The notes under the pieces were generated by a model. That model had not been told where the DNA came from and made no database searches. It saw only the letters and a list, made by a program, of their open reading frames with translations. Both the position numbers and the translations under genes were made by a program. From DATMYQ01 sp035560935 (GTDB lineage: Bacteria > Bacillota > Negativicutes > Sporomusales > Sporomusaceae), in contig DATMYQ010000276.1 in NCBI GenBank assembly GCA_035560935.1, forward strand, positions 1 through 12,546: 12,546 nucleotides of DNA. Reading direction: 5' to 3'. This document shows, one piece after another, positions 1-6,402 of the stretch. Every line of letters starts with the position of its first letter. Position 1 is the stretch's first letter.

Positions 1-55
1 AAATATTAATTTGTCCTCACAGGCAGGGAAAATGTATTAAAAGTCGAAGAAGTAT

Positions 56-83
56 TTGGTTCACTCGTCCAGGTTTTTATGAT
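56..83 (+). promoter_or_regulatory. Candidate sigma-A-type promoter ahead of the rseC-rnf operon
   Basis: A TATGAT -10-like box (78-83, 5 of 6 to consensus) lies 16 nt downstream of a poor -35 match, TTGGTT (56-61). A second AT-rich possibility, TATTAT at 103-108, has no good -35 box. Either would produce a leader of more than 150 nt before rseC. The assignment is weak. Nothing in bases 1-55 could be assigned; a reading frame open from 10 to 120 has no start codon with a ribosome site and begins just after a stop. Confidence 0.3.
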
Positions 84-120
84 ATATTCTGGATTTGTGA
101 AATATTATGCAGTGATGTGG

Positions 121-144
121 TAGTTGTGGTGATTTGCACAACTA
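121..144 (+). promoter_or_regulatory. Perfect 8-bp hairpin in the rnf leader
   Basis: TAGTTGTG (121-128) is exactly complementary to CACAACTA (137-144), with an 8-nt loop. No T-run follows, so it is not a standard terminator. It could be an operator for a dimeric repressor, as a dyad, or an RNA stem in the 5' leader of the rseC-rnf operon. The sequence does not distinguish these. Confidence 0.4.
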
Positions 145-162
145 ATAGATAATCTGAAAATG

Positions 163-232
163 ATGCACTGTATCAAACCGCAAGAGCCATGGCGGCATGA
201 ATTTATGCCAATTTCTGCGTTAGTGCATTTTT
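163..232 (+). promoter_or_regulatory. Nested complementary segments, possible structured leader RNA
   Basis: Three complementary pairs are nested: ATGCACT (163-169) with AGTGCAT (222-228), CGCA (179-182) with TGCG (216-219), and GGCAT (194-198) with ATGCC (205-209). The palindrome GCCATGGC lies at 186-193. The outer right arm runs into TTTTT (228-232), 36 nt before the rseC start, so an attenuator-like role is conceivable, although the outer stem is AT-rich. I do not recognise it as a known riboswitch class. Nested short pairs can arise by chance, so this is tentative. Confidence 0.3.
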
Positions 233-268
233 AAGATTGGTCTATAGGGCAAGAAAGGTAAGAAGAGG

Positions 269-688
269 ATGGAAAAAGAACAGGAAGGCATTGTTTTGGA
301 AGTGATTGGTGATATGGCAAAAGTGAAAGCCAGCCGTCATAATGATTGTGATAATTGTGGCGCTTGTCCCGGTAACACGGCGATTGTGGTAGAAATGCGC
401 AATCCGGTAGGCGCGCGCAAGGGCCAGTTTGTGGCTTTTGAAATTAAGCAGGTTGGGATGCTGCAGGCAGCATTTGTCGTATATGTACTGCCGCTAGTTG
501 CCGTGGTCGCCGGTGTGATTGCGGGGTGGTATGCCGCCGGTAAATACGGTGGTGACGTTCTTTGGTATCAGGTCGGCGGAGGCTTTTGGGCTTTTTTACT
601 GTCGATCGTGTATATCAGATTTTTTGATCGCAATGCCCGAGCCAGTGAGAAAATGCAGCCGGTGATTACCCGCATTATTTCCAACTGA
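269..688 (+). CDS. rseC: RseC/MucC-family (SoxR-reducing system) membrane protein
   Basis: This 139-residue protein belongs to the RseC/MucC family. An N-terminal soluble part carries a cysteine motif, CDNCGAC (Cys27, Cys30, Cys33). Two hydrophobic helices follow, at about residues 65-88 and 103-119, and a short basic tail ends the protein. In E. coli RseC works with the Rnf homologue RsxABCDGE in keeping SoxR reduced, so its position 52 nt ahead of rnfC, on the same strand and as first gene of the operon, fits a role as a small partner or maturation/redox subunit of Rnf at the membrane. The ATG at 269 has a modest purine-rich ribosome site (AAAGG, 254-258). The family assignment is solid. 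The function here is inferred from context, and no SoxR gene is present in the window. Confidence 0.85.
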   Translation: MEKEQEGIVLEVIGDMAKVKASRHNDCDNCGACPGNTAIVVEMRNPVGARKGQFVAFEIKQVGMLQAAFVVYVLPLVAVVAGVIAGWYAAGKYGGDVLWYQVGGGFWAFLLSIVYIRFFDRNARASEKMQPVITRIISN

Positions 689-716
689 TTTGGGTTTGTG
701 TAAATAGGTACCCAAA
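689..716 (+). promoter_or_regulatory. Intergenic hairpin between rseC and rnfC
   Basis: TTTGGGT (689-695) pairs perfectly with ACCCAAA (710-716) across a 14-nt loop, starting at the base after the rseC stop codon. No T-tract follows, so it is probably not a terminator. A role in mRNA processing or in stabilising the downstream rnf message is possible. It ends 10 nt before the rnfC ribosome site. Confidence 0.35.
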
Positions 717-740
717 CTTCATTGTTAAAGGAGTGAAAGT

Positions 741-2075
741 ATGGCAAAAAGCTTTCGCGGGGGAGTGCACCCCGACGACCGGAAAAGGTTTACGGCCGCC
801 AAGCCTATTGAAGTAGCGCCGTTACCTGAGAAAGTCATTATTCCCACCCGACAGCACATCGGCGCACCTTGTGCTCCGATTGTCAAAGTGGGGGACTTGG
901 TGAAAAAGGGCCAGGTGATTGCCGAAGCTCAGGCTTTTGTCGCCAGCCCGATCCATGCGTCAACCTCTGGCAAAGTGGCGGAAATCGCCGAATATCCTCA
1001 TCCGGTATTTGGTTCCTGCCAGGCCGTGGTTATTGAAGCTGACGGCCAGGACCAATGGTTGGAAGGACTACCGATGAACCGGGACTGGCAGGCAATGGAC
1101 GTGGCCGCCATCAAGGAAGCCATTCGGCTTGGCGGTTTGGTTGGCATGGGCGGGGCGACGTTTCCCACTCATGTCAAAATGGCGCCGCCGGCAGAAAAAC
1201 CCATTGATTCGTTTATTCTGAACGGCGCCGAATGCGAACCGTTTCTGACGGCGGATCATCGGGTAATGCTGGAACAGCCGGAACGGATTGTGGCCGGCAT
1301 GAAAATTTCCATGAAGGTGCTGAACGTCAAAAAAGGTTACGTTGGCATCGAAGAGAACAAACCGGACGCGATTGAAGTGATGCGTAAAGCCTGTGCCGGC
1401 ACGGAGATTGAAGTGGTGCCGCTGCAGACTAAGTATCCGCAGGGCGCGGAAAAAACGTTGATCAAAGTGATTTTGGACCGTGAGGTTCCTTCCGGCGGCC
1501 TGCCGATGGATGTTGGCGTGGTCGTGCAGAACGTGGGTACCATGGTCGCTTTGTCTGACGCGGTTGAAAAAGGGATTCCGCTGATTGAGCGGGTAGCAAC
1601 CGTAACCGGCGGCGCTGTGGCGGAGCCGAAGAATCTGCTGCTGCGGGTGGGAGCTACTTTTTCCCAGGCCATGGCGCTTTGCGGCGGATTTAAAGAACAG
1701 CCGGTCAAAGTGATTATGGGTGGACCGATGATGGGTATGGCGCAAAAAACGTTAGATGTTCCTGTAATTAAAGGAACTTCGGGAATTTTGGCGCTGTGTG
1801 ATGCCGATGTGAATGTAGGGCCGGAACGGGCCTGTATTCGTTGCGGCCGTTGCGTGGATGCCTGTCCGATGGGATTGATCCCCAGTATGCTCAGTATTTT
1901 GGGCGAGCGCAATCTCTTTGAGACGGCAAAAAATGAATACAGTTTACTGGATTGTGTGGAATGTGGTTCCTGCGTGTATGTATGTCCGGCTAAGCGGAAC
2001 ATTGTTCATTATGTGAAACTGTCCAAGGCTCAGAATGCGGCGCAGGCCGCTGCGGCTCAGGCCGCAAAGAAATAG
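741..2075 (+). CDS. rnfC: Rnf complex subunit C, NAD(H)-binding Fe-S/FMN subunit
   Basis: RnfC is the peripheral subunit at which NAD+ is reduced (or NADH oxidised) in the Rnf complex. The 444-residue protein starts with the family signature GGVHP (7-11). A lipoyl/sandwich-like N-terminal segment follows (about 30-100), then the flavin/nucleotide-binding region with GGLVGMGGATFP (131-142) and NGAECEP (161-167), and an SLBB-like region. Two ferredoxin-type motifs close it: Cys365/368/371/375 and Cys405/408/411/415, for two [4Fe-4S] clusters. The C-terminus is a short Ala/Gln/Lys-rich tail, without the long repeat extension seen in gammaproteobacterial RnfC. The start has a strong site, AAAGGAG (727-733), 7 nt upstream. 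The stop is followed 12 nt later by the rnfD start. Confidence 0.97.
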   Translation: MAKSFRGGVHPDDRKRFTAAKPIEVAPLPEKVIIPTRQHIGAPCAPIVKVGDLVKKGQVIAEAQAFVASPIHASTSGKVAEIAEYPHPVFGSCQAVVIEADGQDQWLEGLPMNRDWQAMDVAAIKEAIRLGGLVGMGGATFPTHVKMAPPAEKPIDSFILNGAECEPFLTADHRVMLEQPERIVAGMKISMKVLNVKKGYVGIEENKPDAIEVMRKACAGTEIEVVPLQTKYPQGAEKTLIKVILDREVPSGGLPMDVGVVVQNVGTMVALSDAVEKGIPLIERVATVTGGAVAEPKNLLLRVGATFSQAMALCGGFKEQPVKVIMGGPMMGMAQKTLDVPVIKGTSGILALCDADVNVGPERACIRCGRCVDACPMGLIPSMLSILGERNLFETAKNEYSLLDCVECGSCVYVCPAKRNIVHYVKLSKAQNAAQAAAAQAAKK

Positions 2076-2087
2076 GAGGTGGGCGAG

Positions 2088-3062
2088 ATGAGCGCAGAAG
2101 TAAAACTGGAAACCGGTACACTCACCGTTTCGGCATCGCCGCACATCCGGTGTGACGAGTCGATTAGCAAAATCATGTGGCATGTTAATCTGGCCCTAGC
2201 TCCCGCGGCCTTATTTTCCGTATATCAGTTCGGAATGCCGGCGTTGACTACAATGCTGATTTGCATTATTGTCGCTGTAGCCACCGAATATTTGATTCAA
2301 AAATGGCAGGGAAAAACCATTAGTGTTTGTGATGGCAGTGCGTTTTTGACCGGTCTGTTACTGGCGATGAATGTGCCGCCGACGCTACCGGTGTATATGC
2401 CGGTATTCGGTACGGTCGCCGCCATTGCTGTGGCCAAACATACGATGGGCGGATTAGGCTTTAACATTTTCAATCCGGCGTTGGTTGGACGGGCCATTAT
2501 GCTGGCTTCCTGGCCGGTAGCGATGACCACCTGGCCGGCAATGGCCAGTAAAGTGGACGGTATGACGTCCGCTACACCACTGGGGATTTTGAAATTGCAG
2601 GGTTATGCCAAACTGGTGGAAATCTTTGGCGACCCGGCGACCATGTATAAGTCGCTCTTTATGGGTACCCGCAGCGGCAGTATGGGGGAAACCTCGGCTA
2701 TGTTGCTGATACTGGGCGGCGTGTATCTGATTTTCCGCGGTTACATTAAATGGCAGGTTCCGGTGGTAATGATTGGTACTGTAGGCGTTTTGACGGCTCT
2801 GTGCGGTCAGGATCCAATTCTTCATATGATGTCCGGTGGTCTGATTCTGGGCGCATTCTTTATGGCGACAGATATGGTGACCATTCCGATTACCGTTAAA
2901 GGCCAGATCGTTTTTGCTTTGGGCGCCGGTGCGCTTACGGTGTTGATCCGGTTGTTGGGCGGCTATCCGGAGGGCGTATGCTATTCCATCTTACTGATGA
3001 ACTGCGTGACGCCGTTGATTGATGTATGGATCAAACCTGCAAAATTCGGGGCAAGGAGGTAA
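2088..3062 (+). CDS. rnfD: Rnf complex subunit D, covalent-FMN membrane subunit
   Basis: RnfD is a polytopic membrane subunit (324 residues, NqrB/RnfD family) that takes part in electron transfer coupled to ion translocation. It carries FMN bound covalently to a threonine. The expected motif is visible as DGMTSATPL, with Thr163 the likely flavinylation site. Several hydrophobic helices surround it. I chose ATG 2088 rather than the in-frame GTG at 2079, because that GTG lies inside the strong ribosome site AGGAGGTG (2074-2081) and the spacing to 2088 is right. Only 12 nt separate the gene from rnfC, and rnfG begins 5 nt after the stop. Flavinylation would need an ApbE-type flavin transferase, which is not encoded in this window. 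Confidence 0.97.
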   Translation: MSAEVKLETGTLTVSASPHIRCDESISKIMWHVNLALAPAALFSVYQFGMPALTTMLICIIVAVATEYLIQKWQGKTISVCDGSAFLTGLLLAMNVPPTLPVYMPVFGTVAAIAVAKHTMGGLGFNIFNPALVGRAIMLASWPVAMTTWPAMASKVDGMTSATPLGILKLQGYAKLVEIFGDPATMYKSLFMGTRSGSMGETSAMLLILGGVYLIFRGYIKWQVPVVMIGTVGVLTALCGQDPILHMMSGGLILGAFFMATDMVTIPITVKGQIVFALGAGALTVLIRLLGGYPEGVCYSILLMNCVTPLIDVWIKPAKFGARR

Positions 3063-3067
3063 TCACG

Positions 3068-3634
3068 ATGTCACACGGACATGATGATTCGCAAAGTAGC
3101 ATTTTTAAGATTGCGCTGAACCTGACTATTACCTGCTTTGTATCCGGCATTATCATCGCCGGCACGTTTGCCATTACCGAACCGGCTGCGCATGCTCAGC
3201 GTATCAAAGCGAAGAATGATGCGATGCGAGAGTTGGTAAAGGATGCGGAATCCTTCAAGGCAGTGGATGGAAAAGAAGGCTGGTATGAAGCACTTAAAGG
3301 CGGAAAAGTTGTGGCTTATGTAGTTCCTGCCACGGATAAAGGCTATGGTGGCGCCATTGAAATGTTGGCGGCGGTGACTCCGGACGGGAAGTCCATGGAC
3401 TTCAAAGTGCTGAAACACGCGGAAACTCCCGGTTTGGGCGATAAGATGGTGGAACCGAAGTTCCGTAAACAATTTGCCGGTAAAGCGGCGACAGATCTGG
3501 AAGTGGTGAAAGTTCCCACGGATAAAAATATTCAGGCGCTGACTGGGGCGACCATTACCTCCCGTGCCGTTACCAAAGGCATACGGGAAGCTGTTGATGC
3601 TGTTGCCACCTATGCAGCCAGCCAGAAGAAGTGA
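3068..3634 (+). CDS. rnfG: Rnf complex subunit G, covalent-FMN subunit
   Basis: RnfG is a 188-residue single-pass subunit. A short N-terminal stretch precedes a membrane anchor at about residues 13-36, and an extracytoplasmic FMN-binding domain follows (PF04205 type). The flavinylation motif reads QALTGATITS, with Thr162 the probable attachment residue. The consensus Asp three residues before the [S/T]GAT is Gln156 here. The segment HAETPGLGDK (117-126) is also typical of RnfG/NqrC. The start at ATG 3068 has AAGGAGG (3053-3059) 8 nt upstream, which overlaps the end of rnfD. An in-frame extension to 3026 would run through rnfD and is not needed. Confidence 0.96.
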   Translation: MSHGHDDSQSSIFKIALNLTITCFVSGIIIAGTFAITEPAAHAQRIKAKNDAMRELVKDAESFKAVDGKEGWYEALKGGKVVAYVVPATDKGYGGAIEMLAAVTPDGKSMDFKVLKHAETPGLGDKMVEPKFRKQFAGKAATDLEVVKVPTDKNIQALTGATITSRAVTKGIREAVDAVATYAASQKK

Positions 3635-3644
3635 GGTGTGCGGG

Positions 3645-4310
3645 ATGAATTACTGGGATATATTTAAAAAAGGTATTTTTGAAATGAACCCGATATTCCG
3701 CCTTGCGCTCAGTCTTTGTCCGGCGCTGGCGGTGACGTCGACAGTATTTAATGCAGTGGGCATGGGTTTGTGTGTAATGGTAATTATCACGGCGAACAAT
3801 GTAGTGGTTTCCCTGGTGAAAAACTTTGTGAACCCCAAAGTACGCGTTCCGGTATTCATTACCATTATTGCGACGATTGTTACATTGACTCAGCTAGTCT
3901 TAGAAGCCTATTTTCCGGCCGTGAACAAGGAACTGGGCCTGTATCTGGAACTGGTCGTTGTGTTCGCGATCATCCTGGCCCGGGCGGAAGTTTTTGCGAT
4001 GAAAAACGGCGTGGTGGCTTCCTTCTTTGACGGTTTGGGCATGGGCGCCGGTTTTGCGGTGGCCATGGTATTTATCGGCCTGGTCCGGGAAATCTTTGGA
4101 ACGGGCATGATTTTTGGCGGCACGGCGTTGGCAGTGAATGTGTTCCCAGCCAGTTATGACGGCCCGATGATCATGATTTTGGCTCCTGGCGCGTTTATGG
4201 TTATTGGTTTGATGATCGGTATGTTCAACGTAATTGGTGAGTATCAAGCCAAGCAGGCGGCTCAGGCCAAGGCTGCTCTGCTTGTGGCGCAAAGGGGTGA
4301 AGCGGTATAA
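3645..4310 (+). CDS. rnfE: Rnf complex subunit E, membrane subunit with an altered cysteine pattern
   Basis: RnfE (NqrD/RnfE family) is an integral membrane protein of 221 residues with about six helices. It pairs pseudo-symmetrically with RnfA around an intramembrane [2Fe-2S] cluster. The first canonical cysteine is present in LSLCPALAVTS (Cys25). The second, normally in NCxxxGRAEAFA, is missing: the segment reads VVVFAIILARAEVFA, with Ala108 at the cysteine position and Phe107 for the Asn. An extra cysteine, Cys43, appears in GMGLCVMVI, where relatives usually have Ala. The rest of the protein, including FDGLGMGAGF (128-137) and LAPGAF (179-184), is well preserved, so the gene looks functional. 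ATG 3645 is preferred over an upstream in-frame start that would overlap rnfG. The stop overlaps the rnfA start by one base. Confidence 0.95.
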   Translation: MNYWDIFKKGIFEMNPIFRLALSLCPALAVTSTVFNAVGMGLCVMVIITANNVVVSLVKNFVNPKVRVPVFITIIATIVTLTQLVLEAYFPAVNKELGLYLELVVVFAIILARAEVFAMKNGVVASFFDGLGMGAGFAVAMVFIGLVREIFGTGMIFGGTALAVNVFPASYDGPMIMILAPGAFMVIGLMIGMFNVIGEYQAKQAAQAKAALLVAQRGEAV

Positions 4311-4888
4311 TGGAATATTTTACGCTGTTTATGGGGGCTGTTATTGTCAATAATTTCGTATTGACGCGTTTTTTGGGCCTCTGCATTTTCTTCGGTGTAT
4401 CAAAAAGCCTGAATGCCTCTGTTGGTATGGGCATGGCAGTAGCCTCTATTTTAACCGTTTCCTCAGCTTTGGCCTGGATGGTGTATAATTGGGTACTGGT
4501 GCCGTACAACCTCGTTTTCCTGAAGATTGTAGTCTTTGTTGTGCTGATTGCGAGTTTCGTTCAGTTCCTGGAGATTGCCATCAAAAAATTTGCTCCGGCG
4601 TTATATGAAATGTGGGGCATTTATCTGGTGCTGATCGCCACTAACTGCGTTGTTCTGGGGGTTCCATTGATCAATGCATCGGCCAACTTTGATTTCATCA
4701 AAAGTGTTATCAATGCCTTTGGGTCGGGCGCCGGCTTTGCGCTGGCCATTATCCTGATGGCCAGTTTGCGGGAAAAGCTGCAGTATGCCGATGTCCCCAA
4801 GACTTTACAAGGCCTGGGCATCGCCTTCATCCTGGCGGGTATGCTGGCTCTGTCTTTCCTGGGCTTTTCCGGCATGATTCCGCTATAA
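4310..4888 (+). CDS. rnfA: Rnf complex subunit A, membrane subunit
   Basis: RnfA (NqrE/RnfA family) is a 192-residue membrane protein with about six helices, the pseudo-symmetry partner of RnfE. Both canonical cluster-ligating cysteines are present: Cys25 in FLGLCIFFGVSKS and Cys113 in IATNCVVLGVPL. The C-terminus, FLGFSGMIPL, is typical of the family. The start codon overlaps the rnfE stop (TAATG), which suggests translational coupling and matched production of the two half-ligand subunits. The ribosome site AAAGGGG lies inside the end of rnfE (4291-4297). The length is typical, and nothing in this subunit is altered. Confidence 0.97.
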   Translation: MEYFTLFMGAVIVNNFVLTRFLGLCIFFGVSKSLNASVGMGMAVASILTVSSALAWMVYNWVLVPYNLVFLKIVVFVVLIASFVQFLEIAIKKFAPALYEMWGIYLVLIATNCVVLGVPLINASANFDFIKSVINAFGSGAGFALAIILMASLREKLQYADVPKTLQGLGIAFILAGMLALSFLGFSGMIPL

Positions 4889-4917
4889 ATCATTGAAGAG
4901 GAGGAGGAGATGAAACA

Positions 4918-5772
4918 ATGGAACACTCATTAGTCCAACATTCCATGATCATTTTGATCATTATGACGAGCCTGGGCATTATTTTTGGTCTCGTCCTGGC
5001 TTATGCCAATAAAAAAATGGCTATTGAAGTCAACCCGTTGGTGCATATTGTAGAAGATGTGCTGCCCAAAGGCCAGTGCGGCGCCTGCGGTTTTGCCGGC
5101 TGCATGGCTTATGCGGAAGCCGTAGTTACGAATCCCGATGTCCCCCCCAACCTTTGTACACCGGGTAAAGATCCGGTAGCCAAGGCCGTGGCGGAAATCA
5201 CCGGCAAAAAAGCGGCGGCGATGGATCCCCGTATCGCCCAGGTAAAATGCGCCGGGACCCCTGATAAAGCGGTACAGGCCTACCATTATTCCGGTGTGCA
5301 GGACTGCGTGGCGGCCAACCTGATGTTTGGCGGGCAAAAAACTTGCAAATACGGTTGTCTGGGCTTTGGGACCTGTGTGGCGGCCTGCCCGTTTAAAGCG
5401 ATGACCATGAGCGAGTCCGGCCTGCCGGTGATTGATCCTGAAGCTTGCACCGGTTGTGGAAAATGCGAAACCGTTTGTCCGAAAAAAGTGATTTCCATGA
5501 TTCCGGTTGGTGCACACGTCCGGGTAAACTGCAACTCTCACGACCGGGGGCCAGCAGCGAAAAAAGCTTGCGGCGCCGCTTGTATCGGTTGTACGTTATG
5601 TGCCAAGGAATGCCCTCATGGTGCGGTTGCTATGACCAACAATCTGGCGATAGTCGATGGCAAAGTGTGCATCGAAAAATGTTCGGATCCGGTCTGTTTG
5701 GCAAAATGTCCGACAAAAGCCATTCGTAAAGCAGTGGCGGGCATTGTACCAGGAACAGAACCAGAAGCATAA
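4918..5772 (+). CDS. rnfB: Rnf complex subunit B, multi-cluster ferredoxin-type subunit
   Basis: RnfB is the entry point for electrons from reduced ferredoxin. The 284-residue protein has one N-terminal membrane helix (about 9-29). A [4Fe-4S] domain follows with GQCGACGFAGC and a fourth cysteine (Cys54, 57, 62, 80). The rest holds ferredoxin-type clusters, including TCKYGCLGFGTCVAACP, CTGCGKCETVCP and CGAACIGCTLCAKECP, and a last set, Cys251/255/260/264. The total is 24 cysteines, exactly enough for six [4Fe-4S] clusters. This matches the larger RnfB of acetogenic and clostridial bacteria rather than the shorter proteobacterial form. The start has an extended GA-rich ribosome site (GAGGAGGAGGAG, about 4898-4909). 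The gene is the last of the operon; a terminator follows 39 nt after the stop. Confidence 0.97.
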   Translation: MEHSLVQHSMIILIIMTSLGIIFGLVLAYANKKMAIEVNPLVHIVEDVLPKGQCGACGFAGCMAYAEAVVTNPDVPPNLCTPGKDPVAKAVAEITGKKAAAMDPRIAQVKCAGTPDKAVQAYHYSGVQDCVAANLMFGGQKTCKYGCLGFGTCVAACPFKAMTMSESGLPVIDPEACTGCGKCETVCPKKVISMIPVGAHVRVNCNSHDRGPAAKKACGAACIGCTLCAKECPHGAVAMTNNLAIVDGKVCIEKCSDPVCLAKCPTKAIRKAVAGIVPGTEPEA

Positions 5773-5811
5773 ACAGCCGTAAAAATACCGGCGTATGATT
5801 TGTGTATGAGG

Positions 5812-5843
5812 AACAGGAGAAGCTGGGGCTTCTCCTGTTTTTT
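5812..5843 (+). terminator. Intrinsic terminator of the rnf operon
   Basis: A perfect 12-bp stem pairs 5812-5823 (AACAGGAGAAGC) with 5828-5839 (GCTTCTCCTGTT) across a TGGG loop. The right arm runs directly into a T-tract (5838-5843). It marks the end of the rseC-rnfCDGEAB unit. Confidence 0.93.
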
Positions 5844-5958
5844 ATTGCATATGCGTTAAATAGTACGCTGCATCCGGGGAAAAGTTGACTGCCGTTTCAT
5901 TTGTTGGCGAGGTAGTCGCTGGGGTGGGTAATTGCTGGAAAATCGAATGGCCATTCAT

Positions 5959-5987
5959 TTGCATAACCGGAGTTTTTCATGTACAAT
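5959..5987 (+). promoter_or_regulatory. Candidate sigma-A promoter for the NusG_II/Gx pair
   Basis: TTGCAT (5959-5964) and TACAAT (5982-5987, 5 of 6 to consensus) are separated by the optimal 17 nt. Transcription would begin near 5994, leaving a very short leader before the first gene. The -35 box matches only at TTG, so the call rests mainly on the -10 box, the spacing, and the position after a strong terminator. The rest of the 5844-5958 gap shows nothing recognisable. Confidence 0.55.
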
Positions 5988-6015
5988 GATAGAGAATAAG
6001 GACAGGATGGGGATT

Positions 6016-6396
6016 ATGCTTACACGGGCTGATAAAGGGCTGATTGGAATATTGCTGGTTCTGGCGCTGGGGGGGATCGGTCTGGGAGTTTTGTACCGAC
6101 CGGCCACCGAAAACGGGGCTGCGGAAATCAGCGTGGCGGGTCAGCTGGTTAGAACCGTGCCATTGCGAGATGGTTACCGGGAAGACATCCGGTTGGAGCA
6201 TGGTCAACATTTTAACCTGATTGAGGTTCGGGATCGGCAAGTACGCATCAGGGAAGCCGATTGCCCGGATCAAATTTGTGTGCGTGCCGGGTGGGCCAGT
6301 TTGGGTCAGCAGCAAATTGTGTGTTTACCTCATTTGCTGGTGATAAAGATTGTACCTCGCGTTGGTGCGGACGCTGTGGACGATATTGCCAGATAA
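6016..6396 (+). CDS. NusG domain II (PF07009-type) anchored extracytoplasmic protein
   Basis: This 126-residue protein has an N-terminal hydrophobic segment (about 8-27), an anchor or uncleaved signal. A small beta-rich domain follows, with the signature ADCPDQICVRAGW (81-93) and IVCLPHLLVI (101-110). Its three cysteines (Cys83, 88, 103) are characteristic of the stand-alone NusG_II family in Firmicutes. It is not the transcription factor NusG. Members are often found beside Gx-type membrane proteins and flavin or quinone redox genes, which fits its place after rnf; the biochemical role is not established. ATG 6016 gives the usual short basic N-terminus. ATG 6007, nine bases upstream, is an equal possibility with AAGGA (5998-6002) nearby. 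Extending to a TTG at 5932 would cross the candidate promoter and is unlikely. Confidence 0.85.
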   Translation: MLTRADKGLIGILLVLALGGIGLGVLYRPATENGAAEISVAGQLVRTVPLRDGYREDIRLEHGQHFNLIEVRDRQVRIREADCPDQICVRAGWASLGQQQIVCLPHLLVIKIVPRVGADAVDDIAR

Positions 6397-6402
6397 GAGG
6401 TT

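Noticed and set aside
10..120. An open stretch of 36 codons at the left edge that might be the tail of an upstream gene
   Set aside because: A stop codon precedes it at 7-9, its only ATGs are late, and there is no ribosome site, so it cannot be the end of a gene entering from outside.
1068..2002. Long antisense open frames (over 220 codons) opposite rnfC
   Set aside because: They lie wholly inside rnfC, have composition typical of reverse-strand shadows (His/Arg/Asn- or Ser/Thr-rich), carry no recognisable domain, and have no ribosome site.
3770..4030. An 86-codon + frame inside rnfE
   Set aside because: It overlaps a well-supported rnfE frame, resembles no family that I know, and has no start context.
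5884..5912. TTGACT at 5884-5889 as a promoter -35 box
   Set aside because: No acceptable -10 hexamer lies 16-18 nt downstream; the later 5959-5987 pair is better placed and spaced.
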